Origin: Zanthoxylum bungeanum
Taxonomy: Eukaryota > Streptophyta > Magnoliopsida > Sapindales > Rutaceae
Assembly: GCA_019454045.1 (NCBI GenBank)
Contig: SKCR01015038.1
Coordinates: forward strand, 1 to 64,000
Length of the DNA stretch: 64,000 nt
Direction: 5' to 3'
Part shown: in pieces, positions 34,683 through 46,792 of the stretch
How the letters are laid out: each line of letters opens with the position of its first letter
Numbering within the stretch: position 1 is the stretch's first letter
Made by a program: the position numbers and the translations under genes
Notes under the pieces: model-generated
Told to the model about the DNA's origin: nothing
Databases searched by the model: none
What the model saw: only the letters and a program-made list of their open reading frames with translations

Positions 34683-37484
34683 CCTATAGCCAATCACCCA
34701 AGTGTCTAACACCTGACTATGTATGGGTTGCTCAAACTTCTGATGAGAAACAGCTTTCGTCAGCGGATTTACAATGTTATCATCTGATGCGTTTTATTCG
34801 ATCATCACATCGCCACGATGTATGATTTTACGAATCAGATGAAATAGTCGAAGTATATACTTGGATCATTGATGAGACCGTGGTTCCTTAGCCTGCGTTG
34901 GAGCCTAGCTCAGCTGCTAACGGAACTACACCTAATCCAATTAGGATTATATAGATCGAGAATGCTTCTTTTGCTGCCTCAACTGCAACAATGTTCCACT
35001 TTTGTTATTTATTCGGCAACAGTATCTTGCTTGGAAGATTTCCAGCTCACTATTCCGTTATTCAAACTAATAATGTACCCTTATTGCGACTTAAATTCAT
35101 CTTTGTCGGTTTGGAAACTTGCAGCGGTGAACCTAGTCACCTCAAGTTCTCATTTCCCCATATTTCCAGAAAGCATCCTTAGTTCATCCAAGATACTCAA
35201 GGATGTTCTTCACATCAATCCAGTGACCATTACCTGGATTGGCCTTATAACGTCTATATATACTCAAAGCATATGAGACATCAGGTCACATATATTTAAA
35301 AAACGTACGAGCTCTATGAGGGTGTCAGCAGCTTTCTAGATCTATCCCAGTAGATCTTTATTCCTAGAATAAAGCCTGCTTCTCCAGGGTATTCCATGGA
35401 GAATTTTAATGAAAGCCAAGCTTTCACCGATTATATTATGGGAATGTTATTGCTAAGAAGCAATATATAATCAACTTATAAGACATTCATTGTCAGTGCG
35501 CTCCCACTAACCTTCTTATATACACAAGAATCACTGTCGTTTTGAATGCAATCATATACCATTATGATCTTATCAAAACGTTGGTTCCAAGAACACAATG
35601 CTTGTTTCAATCCATAAATAGATCGATTTAACTTGCAAACCTTGTTTGTATGTTTTGGCACAACAAAACCGTCAGGATGTTGTAAACATCCTCCAAAAGG
35701 TTTCCTTTAAGGAAAGCGATTTTGACGTCCATGTGCCATATTTCATAAATGAAATATGCAGCATTAGCAAGCATTATCCAAATGGATTTAATCATGGCAA
35801 CAGGTGAAAAAATTTCGTCGTTCGACACTATATCGTTGACGATACCCTTTCTGTACAAGCCTAGTTATGTACATTTGTATGTTACCATCCATGTATGTCT
35901 TCCTTGAAGACTCATATAGTACCAATAGGCACAATGCCATTTGGTACATCAACTAGTGTTCAAACTTGGTTGTATATATGGAATACATTTCGTACTTCAT
36001 GGCACTTTTCCATATAGCGGAGTCGATACCTTGTATCGCTACCTCATACGTAGCCGGTTTGTCTTCCTCAATAAGATTGACATCTACATGAGGTGAGATC
36101 AGAAACCCATACCTCCCAGGTTATTTTCTGACTCGCTCTGATTTACGCGGTTCTTGTGTATTAAAAGATTGTGGTACAGTTTCATCCCTTATGAACTGTT
36201 TGTGTTCCGTTAAGGAATCGGTGCCTGGAACAGTATTACTCCGATTTTCATCGAGTTTTACTTTCCTCCCACTTACCACTGCATATAGGAATTCCTCTTA
36301 GGAAAACCACATAGAGAGCAACAATTACATTGTTCTCTTGTGAGTTGTATAAGTACTATACTTTGGTTTCCTTAGGACAACCTACAAATAGACACTTATC
36401 CGATTTGGGTTCTAGTTTGGTATCATCCAAACATTCAATTATATGCCCAGCATCTCAAATTATCAGGAATGAGAAACCCGGTTTCTTTCCTGTTCATATC
36501 TAATATAGAATCTGTCCAACAGAATTTTGATGGAACCTTATTCAAAATAAGTATTACATTGTTTAATACGTATCCTTAGAAAGAAATTGGTAGCTCAGAG
36601 CGACTCACCATTAACCTTACTATGTCCAACAAAGTTCGGTTTCTCCGTACGGACACACCACTCGATTGAGGTGTTCCAGGAGGAGTCCACTGTGAAAGAA
36701 TACTATACTCTTTCAAGTAATCTTGAAACTTATATGTTTAAGTATTTTACACTATGGTCCAATCGTAATGTTTTTAATACTTTGACCGGTCTGTTTTCTT
36801 ACTTCGTGTCGAAACTCTAAAAGTTTCTGACTTGTGTTTCATAAGATACACATAACTGTAACGTGATGCCATATCCGTAAAGGTTACGAAGTATTCATAT
36901 CCACGTCTAGCCTAGCTAGACATGGGCCCACTTGCGTCACTATGAACGAGGGTTAACAGATCGCTGGCATTTGCACTTTTACCAAGTAAAAGGTGTTTTA
37001 GTCACTTTTCCTAATAAACTAGATTCGTAGACATTATTTGAATTAGAATCAAATTCGTCCTAGTACCCACTCTTCGAAAGTGTCGATATACGAGTCTTGT
37101 TAATGTGTCCCAGACAACAATACCACAAATAAGTCTTATCTGATAATTCAGTTGGAGCTATTTGTTTGTCATGTTATATGTTTGAGATTCATTTATATTC
37201 AAAATATAAATACTGTTATTCACATCTAATATGTTTATCTCAATATCATCTTTATAAACAAAACACTTAGTGTTCTAGAATATAAAGGTATACCCGCAAC
37301 AGGTTAAACTATATATAGAGATAATGTTTCTAGTCAAACTATTTACATTATAACAGTCTCCTAATTTAAGTACATGCCCAAAGGGCAGTTCTAAAACTTA
37401 GGTTCCTACGGCCAAAACAACGACTCATGTTCTATTTCCGACTCATAGGTCGATCTCATCTGAAGTCAGTATCCTACTCATCAG
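34683..37484 (-). pseudogene. pol remnant of D (protease/integrase to RNase H)
   Basis: Integrase lies near 36450-37080 (ARRGYEYFVTFTD-like and LLDMVRL-like segments). RT is at 35330-35860: EIFSPVAMIKSI, YEIWHMDVKIAFLKGNLLEDVY, then a frameshift at the shared palindrome (35674-35692), then KVCKLNRSIYGLKQA, SWNQRFD and SGSAL. The active-site stretch reads stop-V-D-Y (35467-35478), a decayed YVDD. RNase H is near 34750-35020. Many stops. Residues 37480-37484 are the left ATCAG duplication of B. Confidence 0.82.
37480..37484. repeat. Target-site duplication of B, left (ATCAG)
   Basis: ATCAG recurs at 56986-56990. Joined flanks restore the D protease region as seen in C (near 49260-49290). Confidence 0.92.
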
Positions 37485-38529
37485 TGTTGGACAATTATGA
37501 CCCATATCATCACTATTTGTATAGATCATGGTGTTGTTGTACAAATTTACTATGTGACAAAGGAAATTGCTCTTTTATCATTTGTAATTAGATTACCAAG
37601 ATGTATAAATGATAGAAGGTCCATATGATTAGTTCCGGATTGATAAGATATGAGACAATATCAATCCACGAAGGTTTAATTATTAAATATCCCTAGTCGT
37701 AGTATTATCGAGATTTGACATCGATAATGCGGAATATACTAGTATTGCACTTGTGCGTGTTATGGGAGAATAACGGCATAGTTCTCATATATTTGGGTAT
37801 AGGATACTCATGCAAGTGTAATAGGAGGTTGTGTTTACCGATGGTACGGAAACAGCTTCGCTCTGGATATACCCATTGGAATTCCATTGGAAGTATGACT
37901 ATGTGTCTATGGAAGTCCGAATCAGGGTAGGTGTATTTGGTCTTAACCTGAGACTTGCACAGCTAATACTTGCGACAATCAATGTACTTTGGTTTTGGTC
38001 GTCCAGGGCTTTAACAGGTTCTGTGTACGCCTCTTCTGGGTATATTGAGAATCATAGTGTATTGGGTGTGATGTCGAGATGGAAGTATCACTCCAGTCAT
38101 AGTGGAGATGATGATCACGTAGGATACGGAACTGGTTCTCTTATGTACTGCAGTCATCGGGATAATATGACTAGGTCATGATTATCCGATTATAGAGACT
38201 AGTTACCAGAGATCCGTTATGTGCTTCGTACGGGGCAGACACAATTCCTGCCCCAGGCCTTGCATGTGACATCCGATACTGGATCGAAATACGTAATACT
38301 CAGTATACTACACCTGATATAGATCACATATTCCAGTAAGAATATTTCTAGAGAATTGGGTAGGCATGATGCTTTGCTAGAACCCAACCATGTCTTGTAA
38401 ATCGGTAAAAATTTAGTACTAGGTACGTACGTGTTCGGATAGTCCGACGACCGGATTTACTGCCAACATATCCGGGGATCTCATGGGTCACTTCCCGAAG
38501 ATTCACCGATGACGTATGACTCACATTTC

Positions 38530-38826
38530 ATTAATCTGGGATTAATAATAAGAGAGAATTAATCTGGGATTAATTGCGGAGATATTTTATCTGGGATAAA
38601 ATATTTATTTAAAAGAGAGAGAACGATTAATTTGGAATTAATCGATAAAGTAATATATTCGATATATTATACGAAATTGGATTTCGACGCGGAATTGAAA
38701 TTAGATTTTAATTCGAGCGAACGAGTTAATTTAGAATTAATTCGTTAGCGACGTGAATAGTAATTTTGCTAGGCATAATTATTTAATTACGTCGCTACGG
38801 AAAATTCGTTAATTTGGAATTAGCGA
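38530..38826 (+). repeat. Palindrome ladder in the B 5' LTR
   Basis: Nine consecutive units are readable, including AATTAATC-TGG-GATTAATT, TTTTATC-TGG-GATAAAA, GATTAATT-TGG-AATTAATC, TAATATAT-TCG-ATATATTA and CGAAAT-TGG-ATTTCG. Further units are GAATTGAAAT with TAG centre, the CGAACGAGTTAATT unit with TAG centre, and CGTTAATT-TGG-AATTAGCG. Confidence 0.87.
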
Positions 38827-38884
38827 ACCCGAGCCCGAGAGTGTTTGTGGACGCACTCAAATTTCGAATTCAAGTGCGGCCCGC

Positions 38885-38940
38885 AAGTCACATCAAGCGT
38901 CAAATCACTAGTCACATTAAGCGTCAAATCACTTGTCACT
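38885..38940 (+). promoter_or_regulatory. 24-bp CGTCA repeats in the B 5' LTR
   Basis: Two full units of the type GTCACATCAAGCGTCAAATC, continuing into CACTTGTCAC. They lie between the ladder and the AT-rich core promoter region near 39010-39090. Confidence 0.5.
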
Positions 38941-39542
38941 TTGAGTGATGTGATGTCTACTCACTTTTGATGTGAATAGTGATGGGAGTGGTTGTTGGCT
39001 TTAAAGCCTTTGACTTTTGGAAATTTGTAAATGTTTTTTTAAATTTGATTTTTGGAAAATCAAAAACAATATACACTTAACACATTTTTTCCTCTCTCTC
39101 TCTTCACATCTCACGGTTTTGGAAACCCATTTTTCCCTCCTCCCTCTCTCGGCTTTGAGGCCAAAATTCTTATTTCTCCTTTTCTTGGCAAGGCCGAGAT
39201 TTACAAGGATGAAGATGGTGATTTTTGGGGCAAAAATCACCAAGAGTTAGCACTCAAAAGAGGACATACAAAGATGATAGGGAATCTTTTTCATGAGCAT
39301 GGAATCACCATTAACATAGCTTGGAGTTTGGAGCATCATTGGAGCACACTTGGAGGTGGTGACCGAAAATTGGAGGAGCAAAAAATGCCCACTGCCGAGA
39401 GCACCTTGGAGGAGAGCTTGAAGTTTTTGTGCTCATCGCATCGCTCAACCGATCATTGTAAGTATTCCGCAACTTCTTTGAGTATTCGCAAATGTGTTTC
39501 ATTGCTTGAAAATTATCCTTGGGACTTAATAGAAACCCAACA

Positions 39543-39557
39543 ATGGTATCTTGAGCC
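39543..39557 (+). promoter_or_regulatory. Primer-binding site of B
   Basis: ATGGTATCTTGAGCC directly after CCCAACA. It resembles the initiator tRNA-Met site with two bases (TT) in place of one A. Confidence 0.85.
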
Positions 39558-42002
39558 ATTTTGAGCATGAAACTTGATTAGGGTTAAAAATTGGGTAAAT
39601 TGAATTTGAGCATGATTTGATAAAATTAATTGATTGAGTATGCTTGAATGATGTTGTATTGAAGTTGTATTGGATCAATTTCATGAAAAGTTGATTGGAT
39701 CAATTTTTGCCCAATAGTTAGGATTGGCTGAAACTACATGTTGCCCTAATGTCTTGGTATTTTTTGTTTCTTTGATCATTGGATGACTTGAAACAATTGG
39801 GTAATGTTGATTTAAGATTCAATTGGATTAGATTTATAATTGGACATATGAACCATAAAAACCGAGACTTGATAAACATGAAGATGATTGATTTTTTATT
39901 CAAATGTGTTGGACATATATTGATGATAACAAGCATAATTAATTGTACAAATTTGTGTTTTGGAAATGTTAATTTGGGTAATTAATTATGGTATACACTT
40001 TAATTAATTTGATTATGAAATTTGGAATTTTGAAATTAAATTAATTGGGCCTTAAAAGTTGTAATTGGGCTTAATGGGCTTGGTTGTACCAAGATTGGTT
40101 TAGTCTAAATTGGTTGGATCTAATTGGGCCCAAAACCATATCCATAAAGTCCAATTATGACTTAATGGACCTTTAATTTTAATTGGGCCTAATGGGCCAA
40201 AATTGGTTTCTTGGCAAATAAGGGTGATTCCTTAAATTGGCTTTGGTATTTGGGTTTGACCCATATTGACCAAAAGTCCATGCCTTAGAAATTAATTAAA
40301 AGCCCATCGAACTTTAAATTAAATTAACATTGGATGTTAATCGGGCTTTGAGATCCGTAACGATTAGATTTAGAATCTAAGTCGTAAAGGTACATTAAAA
40401 GAAGTGTAAATATTTAATTTGGAATTAAATAATGAATTAGTATTAAATACAAATTAAATTGGATTTAATGTTGTAGAGTAATTTAATTCAAGAATTCGTA
40501 CTTTGAGTACTTATTCGCAAAACGAGTCGGACTCGCGCAAAATCAAATCGTTGTTTGAACATTGGATGGTCATTAATATTCAGATTAATTAATTGGATTA
40601 GATTGATTGATAACATGCTTGTGTTAATGCATGGTTGCGATGTATGAATAATGTATATCGGATGGATATTAGATGGGTGAGGGCAATTTTGGAAATTGTT
40701 GTAATAAATTTAGAATTTATAAAATTGGACCTGCGTGTCCAGCCTATTACCTCTTGACTCTGTGTATTTCTCTTCTCACCTATTCCCGTCAATGTAAATG
40801 AGGTTTCTTTAGAAGTGTTATGTAATCGGGTAGAAGTAATACTTGTGCTAGCGGGAGAGAGAAAATGAGAGAGATTTGTTCTAGGAACAATGTTTAAGTA
40901 TTCATCCGCATATCATTATTATATTTACTTACGTGCCTTATTATGTGTTTAGAATGCATGTTTAAGGGTGTATGATGATGAGACCTTAACAAAGATAATT
41001 AATTGGTTGCCAATTACACGCGAAAAACCCTCACCACATATTAAGCGTTTTTCCTTCCATTGAGTGATTCTTACTCAAGATCCAAGACTGGCATTGGTTT
41101 GTTGGCCAAAGTCAAGACCTTTGTCAATCGAGGATGTGTTTGAATCATGAAGGCTTTGTTCCATATCGGTGTCTTGTCCAAGTTGTGATTTGTTGGCCAA
41201 AGTCAAGATTGTGTGTTATTTAACGGGATCCTAGCCCACTAGGAAACAAGGTTTCCTGAGTACTCAACAGAGGGTTAGAGGCTCGCCGAAAAATAGTGGG
41301 AGGCAAGTATTAAATTTGCAATATTCGTTTAGTTACTTGCCATACGCGCTCATTACAAATATTTCGTCAAATAAATTATTTATTAGTTGGTCTAATATTT
41401 AATTGTTGTTTTAATAAAACAGTTGGACTGTATTCAAACTATTTCATTTATAGTTGATTATATAATTGGATTATAGTAATCAATATATTTGAATTAACTG
41501 CTTCAATAAATAGTTGATTTTATAATTGGATTATAGTAATCAATATAATTGAATTTAACCAATTAAATTATAGTTGCTTATATAGTTGGACTATAGTAAT
41601 CATTATAATGAATAGTACCTAAAATCGTTGATTAAATAGTTGGACTATTAGAATCAAGATAATTGAAAGATTAGTGTTTAAAACATAATCCTGAGTGAAA
41701 ATGTATTTAAACGACTTTAATTTTCATATTGGGAATAAAATCTCAGGATAGTCCTGAAAACTAAGAAGTTACTTCATTTGATAAAATAACATCTTAGGCC
41801 TAAGCCCGGAGTTTAGCAAATAGTAGAACATGATATTTGTAATATTCATGTGATGATAATTTTAGTGCTTAATCCATTAAGCTTGCCAAATAGACTCCTT
41901 AATTTCTTAGTCAGAACTAAGGATTAGATCCTTATAGTATGATATTGAAATTGAAGGATCTTCATAGATCTATTTTTAGATCTTAGAAGTACTAAATTGC
42001 AA
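39558..42002 (+). other. Leader of B
   Basis: About 2.4 kb non-coding. In order: AT-rich start, a block rich in TTGGGC/GGGCC motifs (40040-40340), a GAGAGAGAAAATGAGAGAG tract near 40855, TTGGCCAAAGTCAAG motifs at about 41102 and 41201, and a 60-bp minisatellite (41418-41670). The same order (reversed) is in C and D. Confidence 0.8.
41418..41670 (+). repeat. 60-bp minisatellite in the B leader
   Basis: About four imperfect units with exact 60-bp spacing of the core ATTGGATTATAGTAATCA. Units contain TGG-centred palindromes such as TATAGT-TGG-ACTATA and TAAT-TGG-ATTA. Homologous arrays are in C (49921-50160) and D (57819-58010). Confidence 0.8.
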
Positions 42003-44720
42003 TCGTAAACTCTTGGAGAGTTAATGGCTATACTCAAGGAGAAAAAGCAAGAGTTTACAATAGGGCAAGAAGCGCAAGGCGCATCTTACTTCGACATTCT
42101 GGAAGGCCAAGGCTTGGCCAAAGGCTTCTGGAGTCATTATAATCTTCTGGGAAGACAAAAGACATATCTCAAAATGTCTGGCTAAATTGTGGCAAACGGG
42201 GACACAGAAGCGTGAATGCCGTATGGACAAGGCAGATATGAAGGAATTGAAGACGGGCAAGGCTCCGACTTCAAATATGTTTGTCATAAAGATGTTCACT
42301 GCTAGTATTAAAATTAGATTTTAGATACTAAATGTGGTACATAAATATGTACTGATGTGCAGAATCTGCTGAGAGCGGGATACTGACTTCAAGTTGAGAT
42401 CTACCTGCGAATTGGAAACGGGACGAGAGTCGCTGTTTTAACCGTAGAAACCTAAGTTTAGGAACTACCATTCATGTGTGTACTTAAATTAGGAAACTGT
42501 TAGAATGTAACTAGTTTGACTAGATATATTATCTCTATATCAGGGTTTAACCCATTGCGGGTATACCTTTATATTATAGAACACTAAAGTGTTTTATTAT
42601 ATAAATATGATATTGAGATAAACACATTAAATGTGAATAACAGTATTTATATTTTGAATAAAATAAATCTCGAACATATGACATGACAAACAAATAGCTC
42701 AAACTGAGTTAATCAGTTGAGACTTATATGTGGCATTGTTGTCTGGGACACAATTAACAAGACTCATATATCCGCACTTTTGAAGAGTGGATACTAGGAC
42801 AGATTTGATTCTATTCAAATGATGTCTACGAATCTAGTTTATTGGGCAAAGTACCTAAAGTACTTTTTACTTGGTAAAAGTGTAAATGCCATCGATCTGT
42901 TAGCCCTTGGTCATAGTGACGTAAGTGGGCCCATATCTAGCTAGGCTAGAGGTGGATATGAATGTTTCGTGACCTTTACAGATGTGGCATCGTGTTATGG
43001 TTATGTGTTTCTCTTGAAACACGAATCAGAAACTTTTGATGAATTCAAAGCGTTTCGACACAAAGTTAACAAACAGATCGGCTAAAGTATTAAACACCAT
43101 GATTGGACCATGATGAAAATACTGAAGCAATAAGTTTATCAAATACTTGAAAGAGTATAGTATTCTTTCAATGAGGACTCCTCCTGGAACACGTCAATTG
43201 ACGGTGTATCCGAACAGAGAAACCGAATTTTATTGGACATGATAAGGTTAATCATGAGTCGCTCTGAGCTACCATTTCCTTCAACGGATACGCATTATAC
43301 AGTGAAAAACTTATTTTGAATAAGTTTCCATAAAATCTATTAGACAAATTTCATATTAAATATGAACAGGAAAGAAACTGGGTTTTCTCATTCCTCGTGA
43401 TTTGGGGATGCTAGGCATATGTTTGGATGATACCAAACTAAAACCCAAATCGGAAAAGTGCCTAAGTTGTAGGTTATCCTAGGGAAACCAAAGTATAGTA
43501 CTTATACAACTCACTTGAGAGCAATGTAACTGTTACTCGCCATGCGGTTTTCCTAAGTGGAATACCTATATATAGTGGTAAGTGGGAGGAAAGTAAAACT
43601 CGATGAAAATCAGAGTAATACTATTCCAGGCACCGATTCCTTAATAGAACACAAATAGTTCATCAAGGATGAAACTAAACCAATAATCTTCGAATACACA
43701 AGAACCGCGATAGTCGGAGAGAGTCAGAAAACAACCTGGGGTATGGGTTTCTAATCTCACCTCATAAAGATGTCAATCTTATTGAGGAATACCAACTGAC
43801 TTCGTATGAGGAAGTGATACAAGGTATCGACTCCCTATTATGGCAAAATGCCATGATGTCCAAAATGGATTCCGTGTATACCAACCGAGTTTGGACACTG
43901 GTTGTTGTACCGGAAGGCATTGTGCCTATTGGCACTATATAAGTCTTCAAGGAAGACATACATTGAAGACAACATACCACGTACAAAGCTAGGCTTGTAG
44001 CGAAAAGGTATCGTTATCAACATTGTGTCGATTATGACGAAACCTTTTATCAGTTGCCATTGTTAAATCCATTTGGACAATGCTTGCTGATGTTGCATAT
44101 TTCATTCATGAAATATGGCAGCTGAATGCCAAAATTGTTTTCCTTAACGGAAACCTTTCGAAGGATGTTTACAACATCCTGACGGTTTTGTCGTACCAAA
44201 ACAAGCAAACAAGGTTTGCATGTTTATTCAATCCACGGATGGATTGAAGCAAGCATTGCGTTCTTGGAACTATCGTTTTGATGTAATCATAATGATATAT
44301 GATTTAATTCAAAACGAAAATGATTCTTGTGTATATAAGGAGGTTAGTGGGAGCGCACTGACAGTGAATGTCCCAAATAATGATGACATATCATTTCTTG
44401 GAAATGATATTCCCATAATACAATCGTTGAAAGTTTGGCTTTCATGAAAATTCTCCGTAGAATTCTTGGGAGAAACAGCCTTTATTCTAGGAATAAAGAT
44501 CTACTGGGATAGATCTAAAAGTTATTGATACTCTCCGAGAACTGGTACATTGAAAAATGTACGCGACATGGCGTCTCATATGCTTTGAGCATATGGACTC
44601 ACAATCAGGCCAATCCAAGTTAGTCATTGGATTGATGGTAAGAACATCCTTGAGTATCTTAGAGGAACTAAGGATGCTTTCTTATACTATGGAGAATGAG
44701 GACTTAAAGTGACTGGGTTC
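42003..44720 (+). pseudogene. gag-pol remnant of B, 5' part
   Basis: A short gag remnant (from CTCTTGGAGAGTTAATGGC at about 42010) follows a deletion of about 185 bp relative to D. Protease/pre-integrase lie around 42290-42850. The integrase core reads ARGGYECFVTFTD, YGYVFLLKHESETFDEFKAF (42950-43065) and LLDMIRLIMSRSELPF (43230-43280). RT is near 44060-44500: palindrome frameshift at 44162-44180, GLKQALRSWNYRFD and SGSALTVNV. The active site is NNDD (44376-44387) instead of YVDD. RNase H begins near 44560 and is cut by C. Confidence 0.84.
44716..44720. repeat. Target-site duplication of C, left (GGTTC)
   Basis: GGTTC recurs at 54485-54489. M keeps the uninterrupted site (GTGACTGGGATCACCGCTGC, 2396-2415). 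Confidence 0.93.
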
Positions 44721-46779
44721 TTTTGGTTTCTAATTAGGTCCCAAGAATGAAATCAAGCAAGAAAAACACATGTGAATACACAAAGGAGAATGGCGGAAAC
44801 ATACTCATAATGATCGGTTCTTGCAATGCGATGAACACAAGCTTTCAAGCTCCCTAAAAGGTCACGGCAGTAGCTTCTCCTTGCAGTGGACTGCTCGGTT
44901 TTGGTCTTTTTGGCTCCTCCAAGATTCGACCATGGAAGACTCCATTGAAGCTCCAAGCTTCAAGCTTCAAAAACGATTCCATGCTCATGTGTTCACTGCC
45001 CTATCACATTTGTATGCCTCCTATGTGTGCTAGCACCCAAGAAACTTGCCATAAATTTCTTTAGCTTCTCTTTCATCAATCGGTCAAACTAGAAAACAGA
45101 GAGGAGAAGAGGAGTGAGAGAGAATAAGGTTTTTGGCTCCAAAAGGAGTGAAAACCGAGAGAGAGAGGGGAAATAAAAAGTGTAAAAGGGTTTTTATAAT
45201 TTCCAAAATTAATAAACCATTTACCATTTTTAATTCCAAAAAGTAAGCATTAAATGCTTGTCAATCAATACACATCAACTCACATCAATCAATTGTCAAC
45301 TTGTCACATCATTCAAAGTGACATGTGATTTGACACTTGATGTGACTAATGATTTGACGCTTGATTTGACTTGCGTGCCGCACTAGAATTCGAAATGCGA
45401 ATGCGCTCGCAAACAATCTCGGGCTCGGGTTCGCTAATTCCAAATTAACGAATTTTCCGTTGCGACGCAATTAAACGATTACGCCTATCGAAATCACTAT
45501 TCACGTTGCTAACGAATTAATTATAAATTAACTCGTTCGCCCAAATAAAAATATACTTTTAATTCCGCGTCGAAATCTAATTTCGCATAATATATCGAAT
45601 ATAATATTTATCGATTAATTCTAAATTAATCGTTCTCTCTCTTTAATTAATATTTTATCCCAGATAAAATATCTCCGCAATTAATCCCAGATTAATTTTT
45701 ATCTCTTCTGATTAATCCCAGATTAATTAAAGTGCGAGTCATACATCATCGGTGAATCTTCGGGAAGCGACCCATGAGATCCCCGGATATGTTGGCAGTA
45801 AATACGGTCGTCGGACTATCCGAACACGTAAGTACCTAGCACTACGTTTTTACCGATTTACAAGACAAGGTTGGCTTCTAGCAAAGCGCCATGCCTACCC
45901 AATTCTCCAGAAATATCCTTATAGGAATATGTGATCTATATCAAGCGTAGTATACCGTAGTATTGCGTATGTCTATCCAGTATCGGATGTTCACGTGCTA
46001 GGCCTAGGGCTGGAATTGTGTCCCCCGTATGAAGCACATATCGGATGTCTGGTAACTAGTCTCTATAATCGGATATACATGACCTAGTCATAATATCCCG
46101 ATAGCTCGAGCATTTAAGAGAACGAGTTCCGTATCCTATGTGACCATCATCTCCATATGACTGGAGTGATACTTCCGTCTTAACATCACACCCAATACAC
46201 TACGATTCTCAATATACACAGCATTGGCGTACACAGAACCTGTTAAAGTCCTGGAAGACCGCAACCAAAGTATATTGATTTTCGCAAGTATTAGCGGTGC
46301 ATGTCTCAGGTTAAGACCAAATACACCTACCCTGATTGCAGACTCCCATAGACACATAGTCATACTACCAATGGGATTCCGCAGGGGTCTATCCAGAGCG
46401 AAGCTGTTTCCTGTACCATCGGTAAAACACAACCTCCTCTTACACTTGCGTGAGTATCCTATACCCAAATATATGAGAACTATGTCGTCGTGCCCTCCCA
46501 ACGCGCACAAGTGTAATACTAGTCTTTTACGTATTTATCGATGTCTAATCTCGATAATACTCTGACTAAAGATATTTAATGATTTATCCTTCGTGGACTG
46601 ATACTGTCTCATATCATTCTCAGTCCAGGAACAAATCACAAGGTCCTCCTATCATTTATATATCTTGGTGATCTAATCACAAATGATTAGAATGCAATCT
46701 CCTTTGTCACATAGTTAATTTGTACAACAACACCGTGATCTGTACAAATAGTGACGCTATGGGTCATAATTTTCCAACA
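44721..46779 (-). repeat. 3' LTR of C
   Basis: LTR of 2059 bp. Lower edge TTTTGGTTTC (TG mutated to TT), upper edge TTTTCCAACA beside the polypurine tract. A U3 frame of 124 codons is at 46136-46510 (minus). A GTGAGT donor-like site lies near the U5 end (about 44801-44806, minus). Confidence 0.94.
45432..45728 (-). repeat. Palindrome ladder in the C 3' LTR
   Basis: Same unit order as in B, seen on the other strand with CCA/CTA centres: GATTAATT-CTA-AATTAATC, TTTTATC-CCA-GATAAAA, ATTAATC-CCA-GATTAAT twice. Confidence 0.85.
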
Positions 46780-46792
46780 ATCTCTCACTTGG
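46780..46792 (-). promoter_or_regulatory. Polypurine tract of C
   Basis: Minus strand CCAAGTGAGAGAT directly before the 3' LTR. Confidence 0.88.

Larger units (their letters stand above)
37485..39542 (+). repeat. 5' LTR of B
   Basis: LTR of 2058 bp, TGTTGGACAATT to GAAACCCAACA. Close to the 3' LTR by eye. It has a palindrome ladder 38530-38826, CGTCA repeats 38885-38940 and a GTAAGT donor-like site at 39458 about 80 bp before the end. A U3 frame of 116 codons (37831-38181) is open here and homologous to frames in other LTRs. Confidence 0.93.

Noticed and set aside
39052..39564. 170-codon frame across the end of the B 5' LTR.
   Set aside because: It lies in U5, crosses the primer site, is shortened in the B 3' LTR and is not open in C, D or G. 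No domain recognised.
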